A stretch of 64,000 bases of DNA from NCBI RefSeq assembly GCF_003002065.1, contig NZ_PVZG01000003.1, positions 248,001 to 312,000 on the forward strand. The letters run 5' to 3'. The stretch comes from Pseudosporangium ferrugineum (GTDB lineage: Bacteria > Actinomycetota > Actinomycetes > Mycobacteriales > Micromonosporaceae). Both the position numbers and the translations under genes were made by a program. Shown here piece by piece: positions 17,180-29,539 of this stretch (its first letter is position 1; the number at the start of each line of letters is the position of its first letter). Under the pieces are notes generated by a model, which was given only the letters and a program-made list of their open reading frames with translations, was not told the DNA's origin and ran no database searches.

Positions 17180-17977
17180 ATGAGGCTCAGCGGCATGAAC
17201 CTCGGTCTTCGGCAGGGGGCGCTGGAGATCCAGCAGTTCCTGCGCAGTCGCGAACAGGTCATGTTCACGCTGGCCTTCCCGGCGATCCTGATCCTGGTGT
17301 TCGGCTCGATCTTCAAGGGCGAGATCGGCGACGGCGTCAAGTTCACCCAGTACTTCGTGACCGGCATGATCGCGACCGGCCTGATGACCGTCGGCTTCCA
17401 GGCCCTCGCCATCCAGATCCCGATGGAACGCGACCGCGGGGTGCTCAAGCGCCTGCTCGGCACGCCGATGCCGCGGTGGGTCTACTTCGCCGGCAAGGTG
17501 CTCATGGTGGCCTTCATCGCGGTGCTGGAGACCGCGATCCTGCTCGCCGTGGCGACCCTGCTCTTCGGACTGGACCTGCCGGACACCGCCGGCAAGTGGC
17601 TGACGTTCCTGTGGGTCTCCGCGCTCGGCATCACCGCGTGCACGCTGTGCGGCATCGCCTTCTCGTCGCTGGCCCGCACCGGGCGCAGCGCCCCGGCGGT
17701 GGTCACCCCGGTCGCGCTGATCCTGCAGTTCATCTCCGGCGTGTTCTTCGTCTTCACCAGCCTGCCCGGCTGGATGCAGAACCTCGCCTCGATCTTCCCG
17801 CTGAAGTGGATGTGCCAGGGGCTGCGCTCGGTGTTCCTGCCGGAGTCCTTCGGCCCGCGGGAGCCGGGCGGCTCCTACGACCTGCCGATGGTGGCGCTGG
17901 TGCTGGGGGTGTGGTGCCTGGTGGCCCTCATCCTGTGTCTCACCACGTTCCGATGGACCACCAAGCGCGACGGCTGA
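17180..17977 (+). CDS. ABC-2 type transporter permease
   Basis: The 265-residue permease has six hydrophobic helices and the ABC-2 signature region (MERDRGVLKRLLGTPMPRWVYFAGK). I prefer ATG 17180 because AGGAG at 17166-17170 gives a 9-nt spacing. ATG 17174 is possible, and ATG 17123, which overlaps the ATPase stop as ATGA, would add an unlikely 19-residue leader. Together with the preceding ATPase it forms one exporter. The gene ends 7 nt before the convergent dehydrogenase gene. Confidence 0.85.
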   Translation: MRLSGMNLGLRQGALEIQQFLRSREQVMFTLAFPAILILVFGSIFKGEIGDGVKFTQYFVTGMIATGLMTVGFQALAIQIPMERDRGVLKRLLGTPMPRWVYFAGKVLMVAFIAVLETAILLAVATLLFGLDLPDTAGKWLTFLWVSALGITACTLCGIAFSSLARTGRSAPAVVTPVALILQFISGVFFVFTSLPGWMQNLASIFPLKWMCQGLRSVFLPESFGPREPGGSYDLPMVALVLGVWCLVALILCLTTFRWTTKRDG

Positions 17978-17984
17978 CCCCGGC

Positions 17985-18833
17985 TCAGTAGCTGTAGAAG
18001 CCCTTGCCGGTCTTGCGGCCGAGGTCACCGGCGGTGACCATGCGCTGCAGCAGCTCCGGCGGGAAGAACTTCTCGTCCGCGGTGTCCCGGTAGATGTTGC
18101 TGGTCGCGTTGAGCATCACGTCGAGGCCGGTCAGGTCGATGGTGGCCAGCGGACCCATGGCGTGGCCGAAGCCCAGCTTCATGACCGTGTCCAGGTCGGC
18201 GGCGGACACCACGCCCGACTCGACGAGCTTGATCGCCTCGACCAGCAGCGCCGAGAAGAGCCGGTTGGAGACGAACCCGGCCACGTCCCGCCGCACCTCG
18301 ACGCAGGTCTTGCCGACCTCCTCGGCGAAGTTGCGCGCCGACGCCAGCGTCTCGTCGGAGGTCTGGTAGCCGCGGACCAGCTCGACGAGCTTCATCATCG
18401 GCACCGGCGAGAAGAAGTGGATGCCGACCACCGACTCGGGCCGCTCGGTGACCGCCGCGATCTGGGTGATCGGGATCGCCGACGTGTTCGTGCCGAGCAC
18501 CGCGCCGGGCTTGCAGATCTTGTCGAGCGCGCGGAAGACCTCGTGCTTGGCCTCGACCTTCTCGAAGATCGCCTCGACCACGACGTCCGCGTCGGCGGCC
18601 GCCTCCAGCTCGGTCGTGGTGGTGATCCGGGCGACGGTGGCGTCGGCGTCCTCCTGGGTGATCTTCCCCTTGGCGGCGAAGCGCGCGAGGGAGTCCCGGA
18701 CCGCGGTGACCCCCCGCTGGAGCGAGGACTCGTCCAGGTCCCGCATGGTGACCTGCCATCCCGCCTGCGCCGCCACCTGGGCGATACCGGAACCCATCAG
18801 ACCGGAGCCGATGACCGCAAGCCGACCCGCCAT
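17985..18833 (-). CDS. 3-hydroxybutyryl-CoA / 3-hydroxyacyl-CoA dehydrogenase
   Basis: The 282-residue NAD(P)-dependent enzyme has the Rossmann motif VIGSGLMGSGIAQVAAQAG, the NTSAIPITQIA loop, GIHFFSPVPMMKLVELV with the catalytic His, and the C-terminal helical domain ending GRKTGKGFYSY. It interconverts acetoacetyl-CoA and 3-hydroxybutyryl-CoA, in fatty-acid or butyrate metabolism. GGAGAGG lies just upstream of ATG 18833. It is monocistronic here, with no thiolase or crotonase gene nearby. Equivalents are called hbd, mmgB or fadB2. Confidence 0.9.
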   Translation of the reverse strand: MAGRLAVIGSGLMGSGIAQVAAQAGWQVTMRDLDESSLQRGVTAVRDSLARFAAKGKITQEDADATVARITTTTELEAAADADVVVEAIFEKVEAKHEVFRALDKICKPGAVLGTNTSAIPITQIAAVTERPESVVGIHFFSPVPMMKLVELVRGYQTSDETLASARNFAEEVGKTCVEVRRDVAGFVSNRLFSALLVEAIKLVESGVVSAADLDTVMKLGFGHAMGPLATIDLTGLDVMLNATSNIYRDTADEKFFPPELLQRMVTAGDLGRKTGKGFYSY

Positions 18834-18957
18834 GTGTGCCTCTCCTTCTCCGTAAGCCCGCTCGACCTTGAGCGTGGTCCCAGACTAGCGGGCGCCCTTA
18901 ACGCAGCCTCAGGGCCTCTATCAGGTCAAATCCCCGGAAAACCGGCCCTGCCGATGC

Positions 18958-18969
18958 CAGACTGTGCCC
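18958..18969 (+). promoter_or_regulatory. Possible -10 element CAGACT, leaderless arrangement
   Basis: CAGACT (18958-18963) plus 6 nt precedes ATG 18970. It differs from TANNNT at the first base only. Confidence 0.4.
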
Positions 18970-19326
18970 ATGCCACCAAGCGACGGCTGGTACCTCCTCG
19001 GGCCCTTCATCGCCGTCGCTCTCGTCGGATTCCTCGGCGCGATCTTCTGGCGGATGGGCCTGCAATGGACCCGCCCCGGCGACGACCCGCTCCGCGACCT
19101 CTACGAAGGCCTGGCGATCTTCGACTGCGGCGACGACTACGGCCTGCTCTGCCCGGCAGCCACCACCGACGACCCCGGCGTGGCCGAGGAGATCCGGGTG
19201 CTGCTCCGCTCGGCGGGGATCCGCTCGACGTCCGCGGCCCGCCCGGACGGCCGCCTGGTGGTGCTGGTGTTCCCGGAGGAGGCGGAGGAGGCCCGGCGCC
19301 TGGTGGGCGGCTCCCCCGCCCTCTGA
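18970..19326 (+). CDS. Small single-span membrane protein with DUF2007-like domain
   Basis: The product has 118 residues. One membrane helix (LLGPFIAVALVGFLGAIFW) is followed by a short soluble domain with EEIRVLLRSAGIRSTSAARPDG and VVLVFPEEAEEARRLVG. That is the fold pattern of DUF2007-type signal-transducing domains (beta-alpha-beta). ATG 18970 is favoured by the -10 spacing; GTG 18964 is in frame. The function is unknown. Confidence 0.6.
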   Translation: MPPSDGWYLLGPFIAVALVGFLGAIFWRMGLQWTRPGDDPLRDLYEGLAIFDCGDDYGLLCPAATTDDPGVAEEIRVLLRSAGIRSTSAARPDGRLVVLVFPEEAEEARRLVGGSPAL

Positions 19327-19342
19327 ACGCCCGCCCCGGCCC

Positions 19343-20620
19343 TCAGAAGTCGTAGGTGGGCTCGGTGACGACCGCGCGTTCCACGTCGACGCCGAGGTTG
19401 GCCAGGTCCGAGACGAAGTCCGGGTAGCCGCGGTCGATGTGGTGGACCTCGCCGACCTCGGTCACGCCGTCGGCGCACAGGCCCGCGATCACCAGGCCGG
19501 CGCCGGCCCGGATGTCGGTCGCGCGGACCGGGGCGCCGGAGAGCCGCTCACGGCCGTTCGTCACGGCGTGGTGGCCGTCGGTACGGATGTCCGCCCCGAG
19601 CCGCACCATCTCGTTCACGAACATGAACCGGCCGTCGAAGATGTTCTCCGTGATCAGGGAGGTGCCGGAGCTCACCGCGGCCAGCCCGAGCGCCATCGGC
19701 AGCAGGTCGGTGGCGAAACCCGGATACGGCAGCGTCACGATGTCGACGGCCTTCGGACGGTCGTCCATCCGTACGCGGAACCGGTTGTCGCCCGGCTCGA
19801 CCACCCCGCCGGCGGAGACCAGCTTGTCCAGCGCGATCTCCAGATATTCCGGCCGTACGCCGTGGACGGTCACGTCCCCGCGGGTCATCGCGGTGGCGTA
19901 CGCCCAGGTCCCGCCGACGATGCGGTCGCCGACGGTGGCGTGCCGGACCGGCCGCAGCGCGTCGACGCCCTCGATGGTCAGCGTCGACGTGCCGGCGCCG
20001 TCGATGTGCGCGCCCATCTCGGTGAGCATCTGGCAGATGTCGACGATCTCCGGCTCGCGCGCCGCGTTGTCGATCTCGGTGACGCCCTTGGCGAGCACGG
20101 CGGCCATGAGAATGTTCTCGGTGGCGCCGACGCTCGGGAAATCCAGCCAGATCTTGGCGCCGCGCAGCCCGGCCGGGGCCGAGGCGATGACGAAGCCGTG
20201 CTCACCCGAGATCTCCGCGCCCAGCCGCGCCAGCCCCGACACGTGCATGTCCAGCCCGCGCGAGCCGATCATGTCGCCGCCGGGCAGCGCGACCCGCACG
20301 TAGCCGCGGCGGGCCAGCAGCGGCCCCAGCACGCAGATCGACGCGCGGAGCCGGCGCACCAGGTCGTAGTCCGCCTCGCTGCCCGGCTCGGCCGGCACGT
20401 CGATCGTCGCCTCGCCGCCGTCGAACGACACGTCACAGCCCAGCCGCCGCAGCACCTCGCCCATGATCGCCACGTCGGTGATCCGGGGAGTGTTCGCCAC
20501 GACGCTGCGCCCCTCGGCCAGCAACGCGACGGCCATCAGCTTGAGCGCCGAGTTCTTGGCACCGCCGACCGTGACATCACCGGAGAGACGCGCGCCGCCC
20601 TTGACCCTGATCACATCCAC
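19343..20620 (-). CDS. murA: UDP-N-acetylglucosamine 1-carboxyvinyltransferase
   Basis: MurA transfers enolpyruvate from PEP to UDP-GlcNAc, the first committed step of peptidoglycan synthesis in the cytoplasm. The 425-residue protein has [19 protein letters not shown] near the N-terminus (Lys and Asn of the active site), [15 protein letters not shown], and [10 protein letters not shown] at the flexible loop. That loop carries Asp (residue 116) where E. coli MurA has Cys115, the residue alkylated by fosfomycin. M. tuberculosis MurA has the same Asp. GTG 20620 is preferred because TACGAT lies 7 nt upstream; ATG 20629 would add three residues. It is divergent from the cobalamin adenosyltransferase gene. 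Confidence 0.95.
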   Translation of the reverse strand: MDVIRVKGGARLSGDVTVGGAKNSALKLMAVALLAEGRSVVANTPRITDVAIMGEVLRRLGCDVSFDGGEATIDVPAEPGSEADYDLVRRLRASICVLGPLLARRGYVRVALPGGDMIGSRGLDMHVSGLARLGAEISGEHGFVIASAPAGLRGAKIWLDFPSVGATENILMAAVLAKGVTEIDNAAREPEIVDICQMLTEMGAHIDGAGTSTLTIEGVDALRPVRHATVGDRIVGGTWAYATAMTRGDVTVHGVRPEYLEIALDKLVSAGGVVEPGDNRFRVRMDDRPKAVDIVTLPYPGFATDLLPMALGLAAVSSGTSLITENIFDGRFMFVNEMVRLGADIRTDGHHAVTNGRERLSGAPVRATDIRAGAGLVIAGLCADGVTEVGEVHHIDRGYPDFVSDLANLGVDVERAVVTEPTYDF

Positions 20621-20633
20621 GCGGGCCATCGTA
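20621..20633 (-). promoter_or_regulatory. -10 element TACGAT for murA, leaderless arrangement
   Basis: On the minus strand TACGAT (20633-20628) plus 7 nt precedes GTG 20620. If ATG 20629 is the true start, this element would lie inside the coding sequence. Confidence 0.4.
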
Positions 20634-20657
20634 TGGGGCGCGCCCCGGCCGCCTCCG

Positions 20658-20670
20658 TAGGGTGGGGGCC
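20658..20670 (+). promoter_or_regulatory. -10 element TAGGGT, leaderless arrangement
   Basis: TAGGGT (20658-20663) plus 7 nt precedes ATG 20671. Only 24 bp separate it from the divergent murA -10, so the two -35 regions must overlap. Confidence 0.6.
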
Positions 20671-21249
20671 ATGGCCGTGCATCTCACCCGCATCTACACC
20701 CGCACCGGCGACGCCGGCTCGACCCGCCTCGGCAACAACGAGGTCGCCGCGAAGACGGATCCGCGCATCGTCGCGTACGCCGACGTCGACGAGTGCAACG
20801 CCGCGCTGGGGGTGGCGCTCGCCCTCGGCGCCCTCGCACCGGACATCCGCAGCGTCCTGACCGCCATCCAGAACGACCTGTTCGACGTGGGCGCGGACCT
20901 GTGCAACCCGCTCGCCGACGACCCGCCGTACCCGCCCCTGCGCATCACGGAGACGTACGTGACCCGCCTCGAAGGCTGGTGCGACGAATACAACGAGCAG
21001 CTCCCGGCGCTCGACTCCTTCGTCCTGCCGGGCGGCACCCCGGGCGCATCCCTCCTGCACGTGGCCCGCACGGTAGCCCGCCGCGCGGAACGCTCGGCGT
21101 GGGCGCTGATCGAGGAGGACCCGGACCGCACCGGCCCGCTCCCGGCCAAGTACCTGAACCGCCTGTCGGACCTGCTGTTCATCCTGGCCCGCACGGCGAA
21201 CGGCCCGGCCGGCGACGTGAAATGGGTCCCCGGCGGCCAGGCGGGCTGA
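20671..21249 (+). CDS. Cob(I)alamin adenosyltransferase, PduO type
   Basis: The 192-residue enzyme shows the PduO-family landmarks [15 protein letters not shown] (ATP-binding N-terminal loop), [37 protein letters not shown], and [13 protein letters not shown]. It transfers the adenosyl group of ATP to cob(I)alamin to make coenzyme B12. ATG 20671 is chosen because of the -10 spacing. From memory, M. tuberculosis also has such a gene next to murA (Rv1314c), which supports the call. Confidence 0.93.
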   Translation: MAVHLTRIYTRTGDAGSTRLGNNEVAAKTDPRIVAYADVDECNAALGVALALGALAPDIRSVLTAIQNDLFDVGADLCNPLADDPPYPPLRITETYVTRLEGWCDEYNEQLPALDSFVLPGGTPGASLLHVARTVARRAERSAWALIEEDPDRTGPLPAKYLNRLSDLLFILARTANGPAGDVKWVPGGQAG

Positions 21250-21264
21250 CCGCCAGACCCACCG

Positions 21265-21298
21265 GCCGTCGGCCTCCACCCGCCCGAGAGCCGACGGC
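21265..21298 (+). terminator. Hairpin downstream of the adenosyltransferase gene
   Basis: GCCGTCGG (21265-21272) and CCGACGGC (21291-21298) form an 8-bp stem about 16 nt after the stop codon. There is no T tract, so termination is only a possibility. Confidence 0.35.
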
Positions 21299-21422
21299 AG
21301 CCCCGACGCCCCGGTCCGAGCATGCGACCCGGCCGAGCATGCGGCCCCAGCATGCGGGCACACATGCCGGTGGTGGGGTGACCGCGCTATGGCGTGATCC
21401 GGCTCGCGACGACCGCGTGGAG

Positions 21423-21539
21423 CCGACGACCGCCCGGGACCAACGGCTACGGGACCGACGACCGCCCGGGACCAACGGCCGCGGAACCGACGACCGCCCG
21501 GGACCAACGGCCGCGGAACCGACGACCGCCCGGGGCCGC
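21423..21539. repeat. 32-bp tandem repeat, about 3.7 copies
   Basis: Copies start at 21423, 21455, 21487 and 21519 (last one partial). The core is ccgacgaccgcccgggacca. The array lies in the 354-bp gap between the convergent adenosyltransferase and DUF2550 genes. Upstream of it, 21320-21370 holds several gcatgc-type inverted elements. The short open frames across this gap follow the repeats and are not genes. Confidence 0.9.
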
Positions 21540-21603
21540 CGATCGCAGCGCCGGCCGCTGCGGTGCGGTTGTGGCGGTCGGGTGAGGCTGTGCGGGGCTG
21601 GTG

Positions 21604-22071
21604 TCAGTTCTCCGCGGGGCGGGGGCTGATTGTCGGTCTGGGGGCGACGCTGCCCGGCTGGCCGGGTGGGCCCGCTTCGAGCCAGGACAGGAAGCCCGTC
21701 ACCGTGGACTCGGCCATGGCGATCTCGATGTTCGTGCCGGCCTGGTGGCAGAGGAGGATCACCCAGTGGCCCGGCATGGTGAGGCGTTCGGGGCCTTCCG
21801 GGAGGCGGCGGCGTTCCACGCCCAGGGTGCGGCGGTTGAGGACGCGCTTGGGGCGGAAGGCGAAGCTGAACATGCGGTGGAAGCGGAGCTCGTCGCCGAC
21901 GAACTGGCCTATGCCGGTGGACCAGCCGCGGCCCGGGACCAGGGTGTTTACCCGGACCTGGAGGCGGATCGTGCCGCCGCCGAGCATGAGCAGGCGGCGG
22001 CGGAGGAAGACCGCGAGGAGGACGGCGAAGAGCGCGGCGAGGCAGATTCCGACGATCACCAGAATCCGCAT
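21604..22071 (-). CDS. DUF2550 family protein
   Basis: The 155-residue protein has one N-terminal membrane helix (LVIVGICLAALFAVLLAVFLRR) followed by a small soluble domain with IGQFVGDELRFHRMFSFAF and PGHWVILLCHQAGTNIEIAM. DUF2550 proteins are confined to Actinobacteria and commonly sit directly after atpC, as here (9-nt gap). The function is unknown. The last 20 residues are Pro/Gly-rich. Confidence 0.85.
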   Translation of the reverse strand: MRILVIVGICLAALFAVLLAVFLRRRLLMLGGGTIRLQVRVNTLVPGRGWSTGIGQFVGDELRFHRMFSFAFRPKRVLNRRTLGVERRRLPEGPERLTMPGHWVILLCHQAGTNIEIAMAESTVTGFLSWLEAGPPGQPGSVAPRPTISPRPAEN

Positions 22072-22080
22072 CGCTCGGCG

Positions 22081-22362
22081 TCAGTGCGCGTCGGGGGTGG
22101 CGGGGGTGGCGCTCTCGGCGAGGACCGTCACGCCGTCCGCGTCGATGGAGACGAAGCCGCCGGCCACGTCGTAGGTGAGCTGCTCGCCGCCGGCGAGCTT
22201 GACCCGCACCTGGGACGGCTCCTTGAGCAGGCCGAGGAGCGGCGAGTGGCCGGGCAGGACACCGATCTCGCCCTCGGTGGTGCGCGCGACTACCATCTCG
22301 GCGTCGCCGGACCAGACCTTTTCCTCGACGGCGACGACCTGGACGTGCAACTGCTTGGCCAC
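22081..22362 (-). CDS. atpC: ATP synthase F1 epsilon subunit
   Basis: The 93-residue subunit is mainly the N-terminal beta-sandwich: LHVQVVAVEEKVWSGDAEMV, GEIGVLPGHSPLLGLLKEP, and VAGGFVSIDADGVTVLAE. It lacks almost all of the C-terminal two-helix domain that brakes ATP hydrolysis in other bacteria (E. coli epsilon is about 139 residues). GTG 22362 follows AGGAG by 5 nt. It is separated from atpD by an LCP gene and about 300 bp of repeats, so it may be transcribed apart from the other ATP synthase genes. It is followed at 9 nt by the DUF2550 gene. Confidence 0.93.
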   Translation of the reverse strand: MAKQLHVQVVAVEEKVWSGDAEMVVARTTEGEIGVLPGHSPLLGLLKEPSQVRVKLAGGEQLTYDVAGGFVSIDADGVTVLAESATPATPDAH

Positions 22363-22389
22363 GCTGTCTCCTATCAACCTGAGGAACCG

Positions 22390-22556
22390 TGTCAACTGAG
22401 GAACCGGAACACCTGTGGAACCGGAACACCTGTGTCAACTGAGCACTGCATCAACTAAGAACTGCATCAACCAAGAACCGCGTCAACTGAGAACCGCGTC
22501 AGCTGAGCACTGCGTCGGCTGAGGGGCCGTGTCAGCTGAGGAACCCTGTCAACCCG
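22390..22556. repeat. Degenerate 16-18 bp direct repeats upstream of atpC
   Basis: The motif family (c)tgcrtcaactgagaa recurs about nine times: gtcaactgag at 22391 and 22434, ctgcatcaactaagaa at 22446, ctgcatcaaccaagaa at 22462, ccgcgtcaactgagaa at 22478, ccgcgtcagctgagca at 22494, ctgcgtcggctgaggg at 22510, then gtgtcagctgaggaa. A second unit, gaaccggaacacctgtg, appears twice within 22400-22435. The array fills the gap between the LCP gene and atpC; 22560-22667 shows nothing else that I can name. Confidence 0.85.
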
Positions 22557-22667
22557 GGGGAACCTGCCGGCCGGGGAACCCAGCCGATGGCGTGAATTCT
22601 AAACGCCCGGGTGACACCCTGTTGCCTGGGGTGGCGACCGCCACTCCGGCGCACTCCCGCGGGCGGC

Positions 22668-23801
22668 TCAGAGCTTCTGCAGGAAGTCCGGGTGTTCGAC
22701 CAGGAACGTCGCGATCGTGTCGTCGTTCACGGACGCGAAGAAGTCGTCCGCGCTCGGTTCCAGGCCCTCACCGATGTACTGCCGGCCGTTGAACAGCGAC
22801 CGGCCGGGGAGTTTCACCAGGGCCATGTCGTTGGAGCGCAGGCCGCGCAGGGCCAGGCCCCAGTCCACGACGTTGTGCCCGTTGCCGTCGAAGATGAGCG
22901 CGTCGCCGGCCGCCCGGAGCACCTGGTCGAGCTTGATGGGGTTGGTCACCACGTTCTTGCTCAGCGCCTGCTCCGCCATGGCCTTGATGAACTGCTGCTG
23001 GTGCCGCTGGCGGTCGTAGTCGCTCTTGGGCAGGCCGTAGCGCTGGCGTACGTAGTCGAGCGCCTCCCAGCCCTCCAGGTGGTACGTGCCCTTCTTGTAT
23101 TCCTTCTGCGGCCCGACGTACGGATGGGCGCAGCTGTTGTCGGCGCATTCCGGCCGGCGGGGCCGCGGCTTGCCGTTGGGCTGCAGGTGCTCGGACTTGA
23201 CGTTCTGGTCGATGGTCATGGTGACCCCGTCCATCGCGTCGACGATCTCCTTGAAGCCGTTGAAGTTGATGATCGCGCCGGCGTCGAACTTCTTGATGCC
23301 GGTGAGCTTGCTGACCGTCTTGGCGAGCAGGTCGAAGCCCTGGGCCACGTCGTGCTTGCCGTCGCCGGTGCTGCTGCCGTACGACATCGCGGCGTTGATC
23401 TTGGAGGTGCCGCCCTGGAAGCCGGTGCGGGCGAAGGGCGGGATCTCGACCCGCAGGTCACGCGGGATGGAGAAGAGGTAGGCCTGCTTCAGCCCCTTGG
23501 GGATGTGCACGACGATGATCGAGTCCGAGAGCGGGGCCGTCGAGGTGTCCCGCGGGTCGATGCCCACGAGCAGGATGTTGACCGGGCCCTTGATGTCGCT
23601 GACCGGCCGCTTGGTGGCGCCGGCGGCGGAGTTGCCGAACAGGTCCTTGGTCTCGACCGCGCCGGCGTACCGGGCGACGAGGGCCTTGCTCGTGATCAGC
23701 GCGCCGCCGCTGATGACCATCAGCACGCACCCGAAGATCGCGCACAGCCGCGCCCAGAGCGGCGACCGCCGCTTGGTCCTGGGTTTCTCGCTCTTCGCCA
23801 C
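22668..23801 (-). CDS. LytR-CpsA-Psr (LCP) family protein
   Basis: The 377-residue protein has a short basic cytoplasmic tail, one membrane helix (about residues 17-40) and an extracytoplasmic LCP domain. Motifs are NILLVGIDPRDT, LSDSIIVVHIP, SIPRDLRVEIP and DYVRQRYGLPKSDYDRQRHQQQF, with the conserved Arg and Asp residues that bind polyprenyl pyrophosphate. LCP enzymes transfer lipid-linked glycopolymers to peptidoglycan (in mycobacteria, arabinogalactan). GTG 23801 has GGGGAG 5 nt upstream. It is unusual that the gene lies between atpD and atpC. A hairpin after atpD suggests that it has its own promoter, possibly in the AT-richer stretch 23880-23925. Confidence 0.9.
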   Translation of the reverse strand: MAKSEKPRTKRRSPLWARLCAIFGCVLMVISGGALITSKALVARYAGAVETKDLFGNSAAGATKRPVSDIKGPVNILLVGIDPRDTSTAPLSDSIIVVHIPKGLKQAYLFSIPRDLRVEIPPFARTGFQGGTSKINAAMSYGSSTGDGKHDVAQGFDLLAKTVSKLTGIKKFDAGAIINFNGFKEIVDAMDGVTMTIDQNVKSEHLQPNGKPRPRRPECADNSCAHPYVGPQKEYKKGTYHLEGWEALDYVRQRYGLPKSDYDRQRHQQQFIKAMAEQALSKNVVTNPIKLDQVLRAAGDALIFDGNGHNVVDWGLALRGLRSNDMALVKLPGRSLFNGRQYIGEGLEPSADDFFASVNDDTIATFLVEHPDFLQKL

Positions 23802-23989
23802 TCGCTCCCCAACCGCCGTCGATCGGTCTCATCCGCGACCAAAGGGGCCATGATCGCAGGGCCGGGCCATCGGCACCGCCAAGAATATCCGAACAAGAGA
23901 AGAAACTTTCGCGTCCTGATACCCGGCCCCGCCCGCTGCCCCGGGGCACTGGCTGCTAAACGGACATAACGGGCCGTAGGAAACGCGCA

Positions 23990-24020
23990 GGGCCGCCCCG
24001 ACGTGGTGTCGGAGCGGCCC
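23990..24020 (-). terminator. Terminator-like hairpin after atpD
   Basis: GGGCCGCCCCGAC (23990-24002) and GTCGGAGCGGCCC (24008-24020) form a 13-bp stem with one mismatch and a 5-nt loop. It starts about 20 nt past the atpD stop on the minus strand and is followed by ctgcgcgttt, a weak T stretch. It probably ends most atp operon transcripts before the LCP gene and atpC. Confidence 0.6.
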
Positions 24021-24040
24021 CGTGACGGTTCCGGTGCTGA

Positions 24041-26412
<2,372 letters not shown>

Positions 26413-26416
26413 GGCC

Positions 26417-28063
<1,647 letters not shown>

Positions 28064-28143
28064 CCTCTGCCTTCTCTAGTCGGCTCGGGGCGTCGCCGCG
28101 CCCGAGGGCTTTCGGTAGCGTCGCCGCCGCCGAGGGGAAGTAA

Positions 28144-28962
28144 CTATTTCGCGAACGCCTGCCGGGCTTCGTGAAGTCGCCGCAGGATCGTGCCGTCGTA
28201 GAGGTCGGAGCCGACACGGACGCTGAGGCCACCGAGAATGCTCGGATCCACATCGACCTTCAGCGAGACCTGCCGACCGTAGATGTCGGACAACTTGGCG
28301 GCGAGCCGCTGCTCCTCGGCGTCGTCGAGCACCTTGGCCGACGTCACGTAGGCGACCTCGCGGTCCCGCTTCGCAGCGGTCAGCTCGACCAGCTTGGTCA
28401 GTGACGTCTCGAAGCTGCGGCCGCCGAAGCCCTCGAGCGCGACCCGCACCAGCTGGAGCGTTCCCGTCTGGGCTTTGCCCTTGAGCAGGTCCTCGGCCAG
28501 CTTAGCGCGCCGGTCGGCCGGAACGGTCGGGTCACCGAGGGTGACCGCAAGCTCCGGACTGCCGGAGACGACCTGGCCGAAGCGGAACAGCTCGTCCTCG
28601 ATGTCGGCCAGCCGGTCGGCCTTGCCGGCCGCCGCCAGCGCGGTGTCGATGCCGAGCCGCTCGGTGGCGTCGAGCAGTTCGTTCGGCGCCGACCAGCGGC
28701 CGGACGCCAGCACCGTCAGCGCCTCGACCGCGGCCTCACTGAGCTTTCCGGTGAGCAGCGAACGCAACAGCTCGCCCCGCTCGGCACCCGAGCGCGACGG
28801 GTCGGTGAGCGCCCGCCGGAGCCGCGGCTCGCCGCGCAGCAGCCGGGCCACCGACATGATCTCGTCGGCGGTGGTGGCGATCTGCGCGGCGGTGGCCGTC
28901 CCCGTGCCCGCGGTCAGCTTCTCCGCGGCGGCGGCGTACGACTCCCGGTTGACGGTCGCCAT
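28144..28962 (-). CDS. atpH: ATP synthase F1 delta subunit
   Basis: The 272-residue stator subunit is long compared with the roughly 178 residues of E. coli delta, as is usual in Actinobacteria. The conserved end is VDPSILGGLSVRVGSDLYDGTILRRLHEARQAF. Unlike in M. tuberculosis, it is not fused to a b-type segment: a normal b subunit is encoded just upstream, with stop and start overlapping in TGATG at 28962. Confidence 0.93.
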   Translation of the reverse strand: MATVNRESYAAAAEKLTAGTGTATAAQIATTADEIMSVARLLRGEPRLRRALTDPSRSGAERGELLRSLLTGKLSEAAVEALTVLASGRWSAPNELLDATERLGIDTALAAAGKADRLADIEDELFRFGQVVSGSPELAVTLGDPTVPADRRAKLAEDLLKGKAQTGTLQLVRVALEGFGGRSFETSLTKLVELTAAKRDREVAYVTSAKVLDDAEEQRLAAKLSDIYGRQVSLKVDVDPSILGGLSVRVGSDLYDGTILRRLHEARQAFAK

Positions 28963-29513
28963 CAGCGCCCGCCCGTACCGGCGCCGAGCTCGTTGATGAA
29001 CCGGTCCACGGTGCCCCGGCTGCGCGCCTCGTCGGCCAGCGACTCACCGACGATCCGGCTGGCCAGGTCCACCGCGAGCGTGCCGACCTCGGCACGCAGG
29101 TCACGAACGATGCTCTCGCGCTGGGCGGCGAGCTGCTCGCGGCCGGCCGCGATGATCCGGTCGGACTCCTCCCGCGCCTTGGCGAGAACGTCCTGCCGGA
29201 TGCCCTCCGCGTCGGCACGAGCCTCGTCGCGGATCCGCGCGGCCTCGGTGCGGGCCTCGCCGAGCTGCGCCCTGTACTGCTCGAGCAGCTGGTTCGCCTC
29301 GGCCTGAGCGGCCTCGGCGCGCTTGATGCCGCCCTCGATCGCGTCGACCCGGGCGCGGAACGTCTTCTCCATCTGCGGGAAGACGAACTTCATCAGGACG
29401 AAGCAGAGTACGGCGAAAGCGATCGAGCCGACCACGATCTCCTGCCATACAGGAATGATCGGATTGTGCTCCTTGGCGCCTTCCTCAGCAGCCAGAAGAA
29501 TGGTGTTGTACAT
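28962..29513 (-). CDS. atpF: ATP synthase Fo b subunit
   Basis: The 183-residue stator stalk has one N-terminal membrane helix (IVVGSIAFAVLCFVLMKFVFP) and a long charged coiled coil (ARVDAIEGGIKRAEAAQAEA). ATG 29513 is chosen because AGGAGGT lies 6 nt upstream; an in-frame GTG at 29519 falls on the ribosome binding site. Confidence 0.94.
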   Translation of the reverse strand: MYNTILLAAEEGAKEHNPIIPVWQEIVVGSIAFAVLCFVLMKFVFPQMEKTFRARVDAIEGGIKRAEAAQAEANQLLEQYRAQLGEARTEAARIRDEARADAEGIRQDVLAKAREESDRIIAAGREQLAAQRESIVRDLRAEVGTLAVDLASRIVGESLADEARSRGTVDRFINELGAGTGGR

Positions 29514-29539
29514 GGGCACCTCCTATCGAGGAGCTGAGG

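Noticed and set aside
21423..21539. CRISPR array
   Set aside because: Units are directly adjacent with no unique spacers, and no cas gene is present.
21394..21585. Small plus-strand frame across the 32-bp repeats
   Set aside because: Its repetitive peptide follows directly from the DNA repeat; there is no ribosome binding site or homology.
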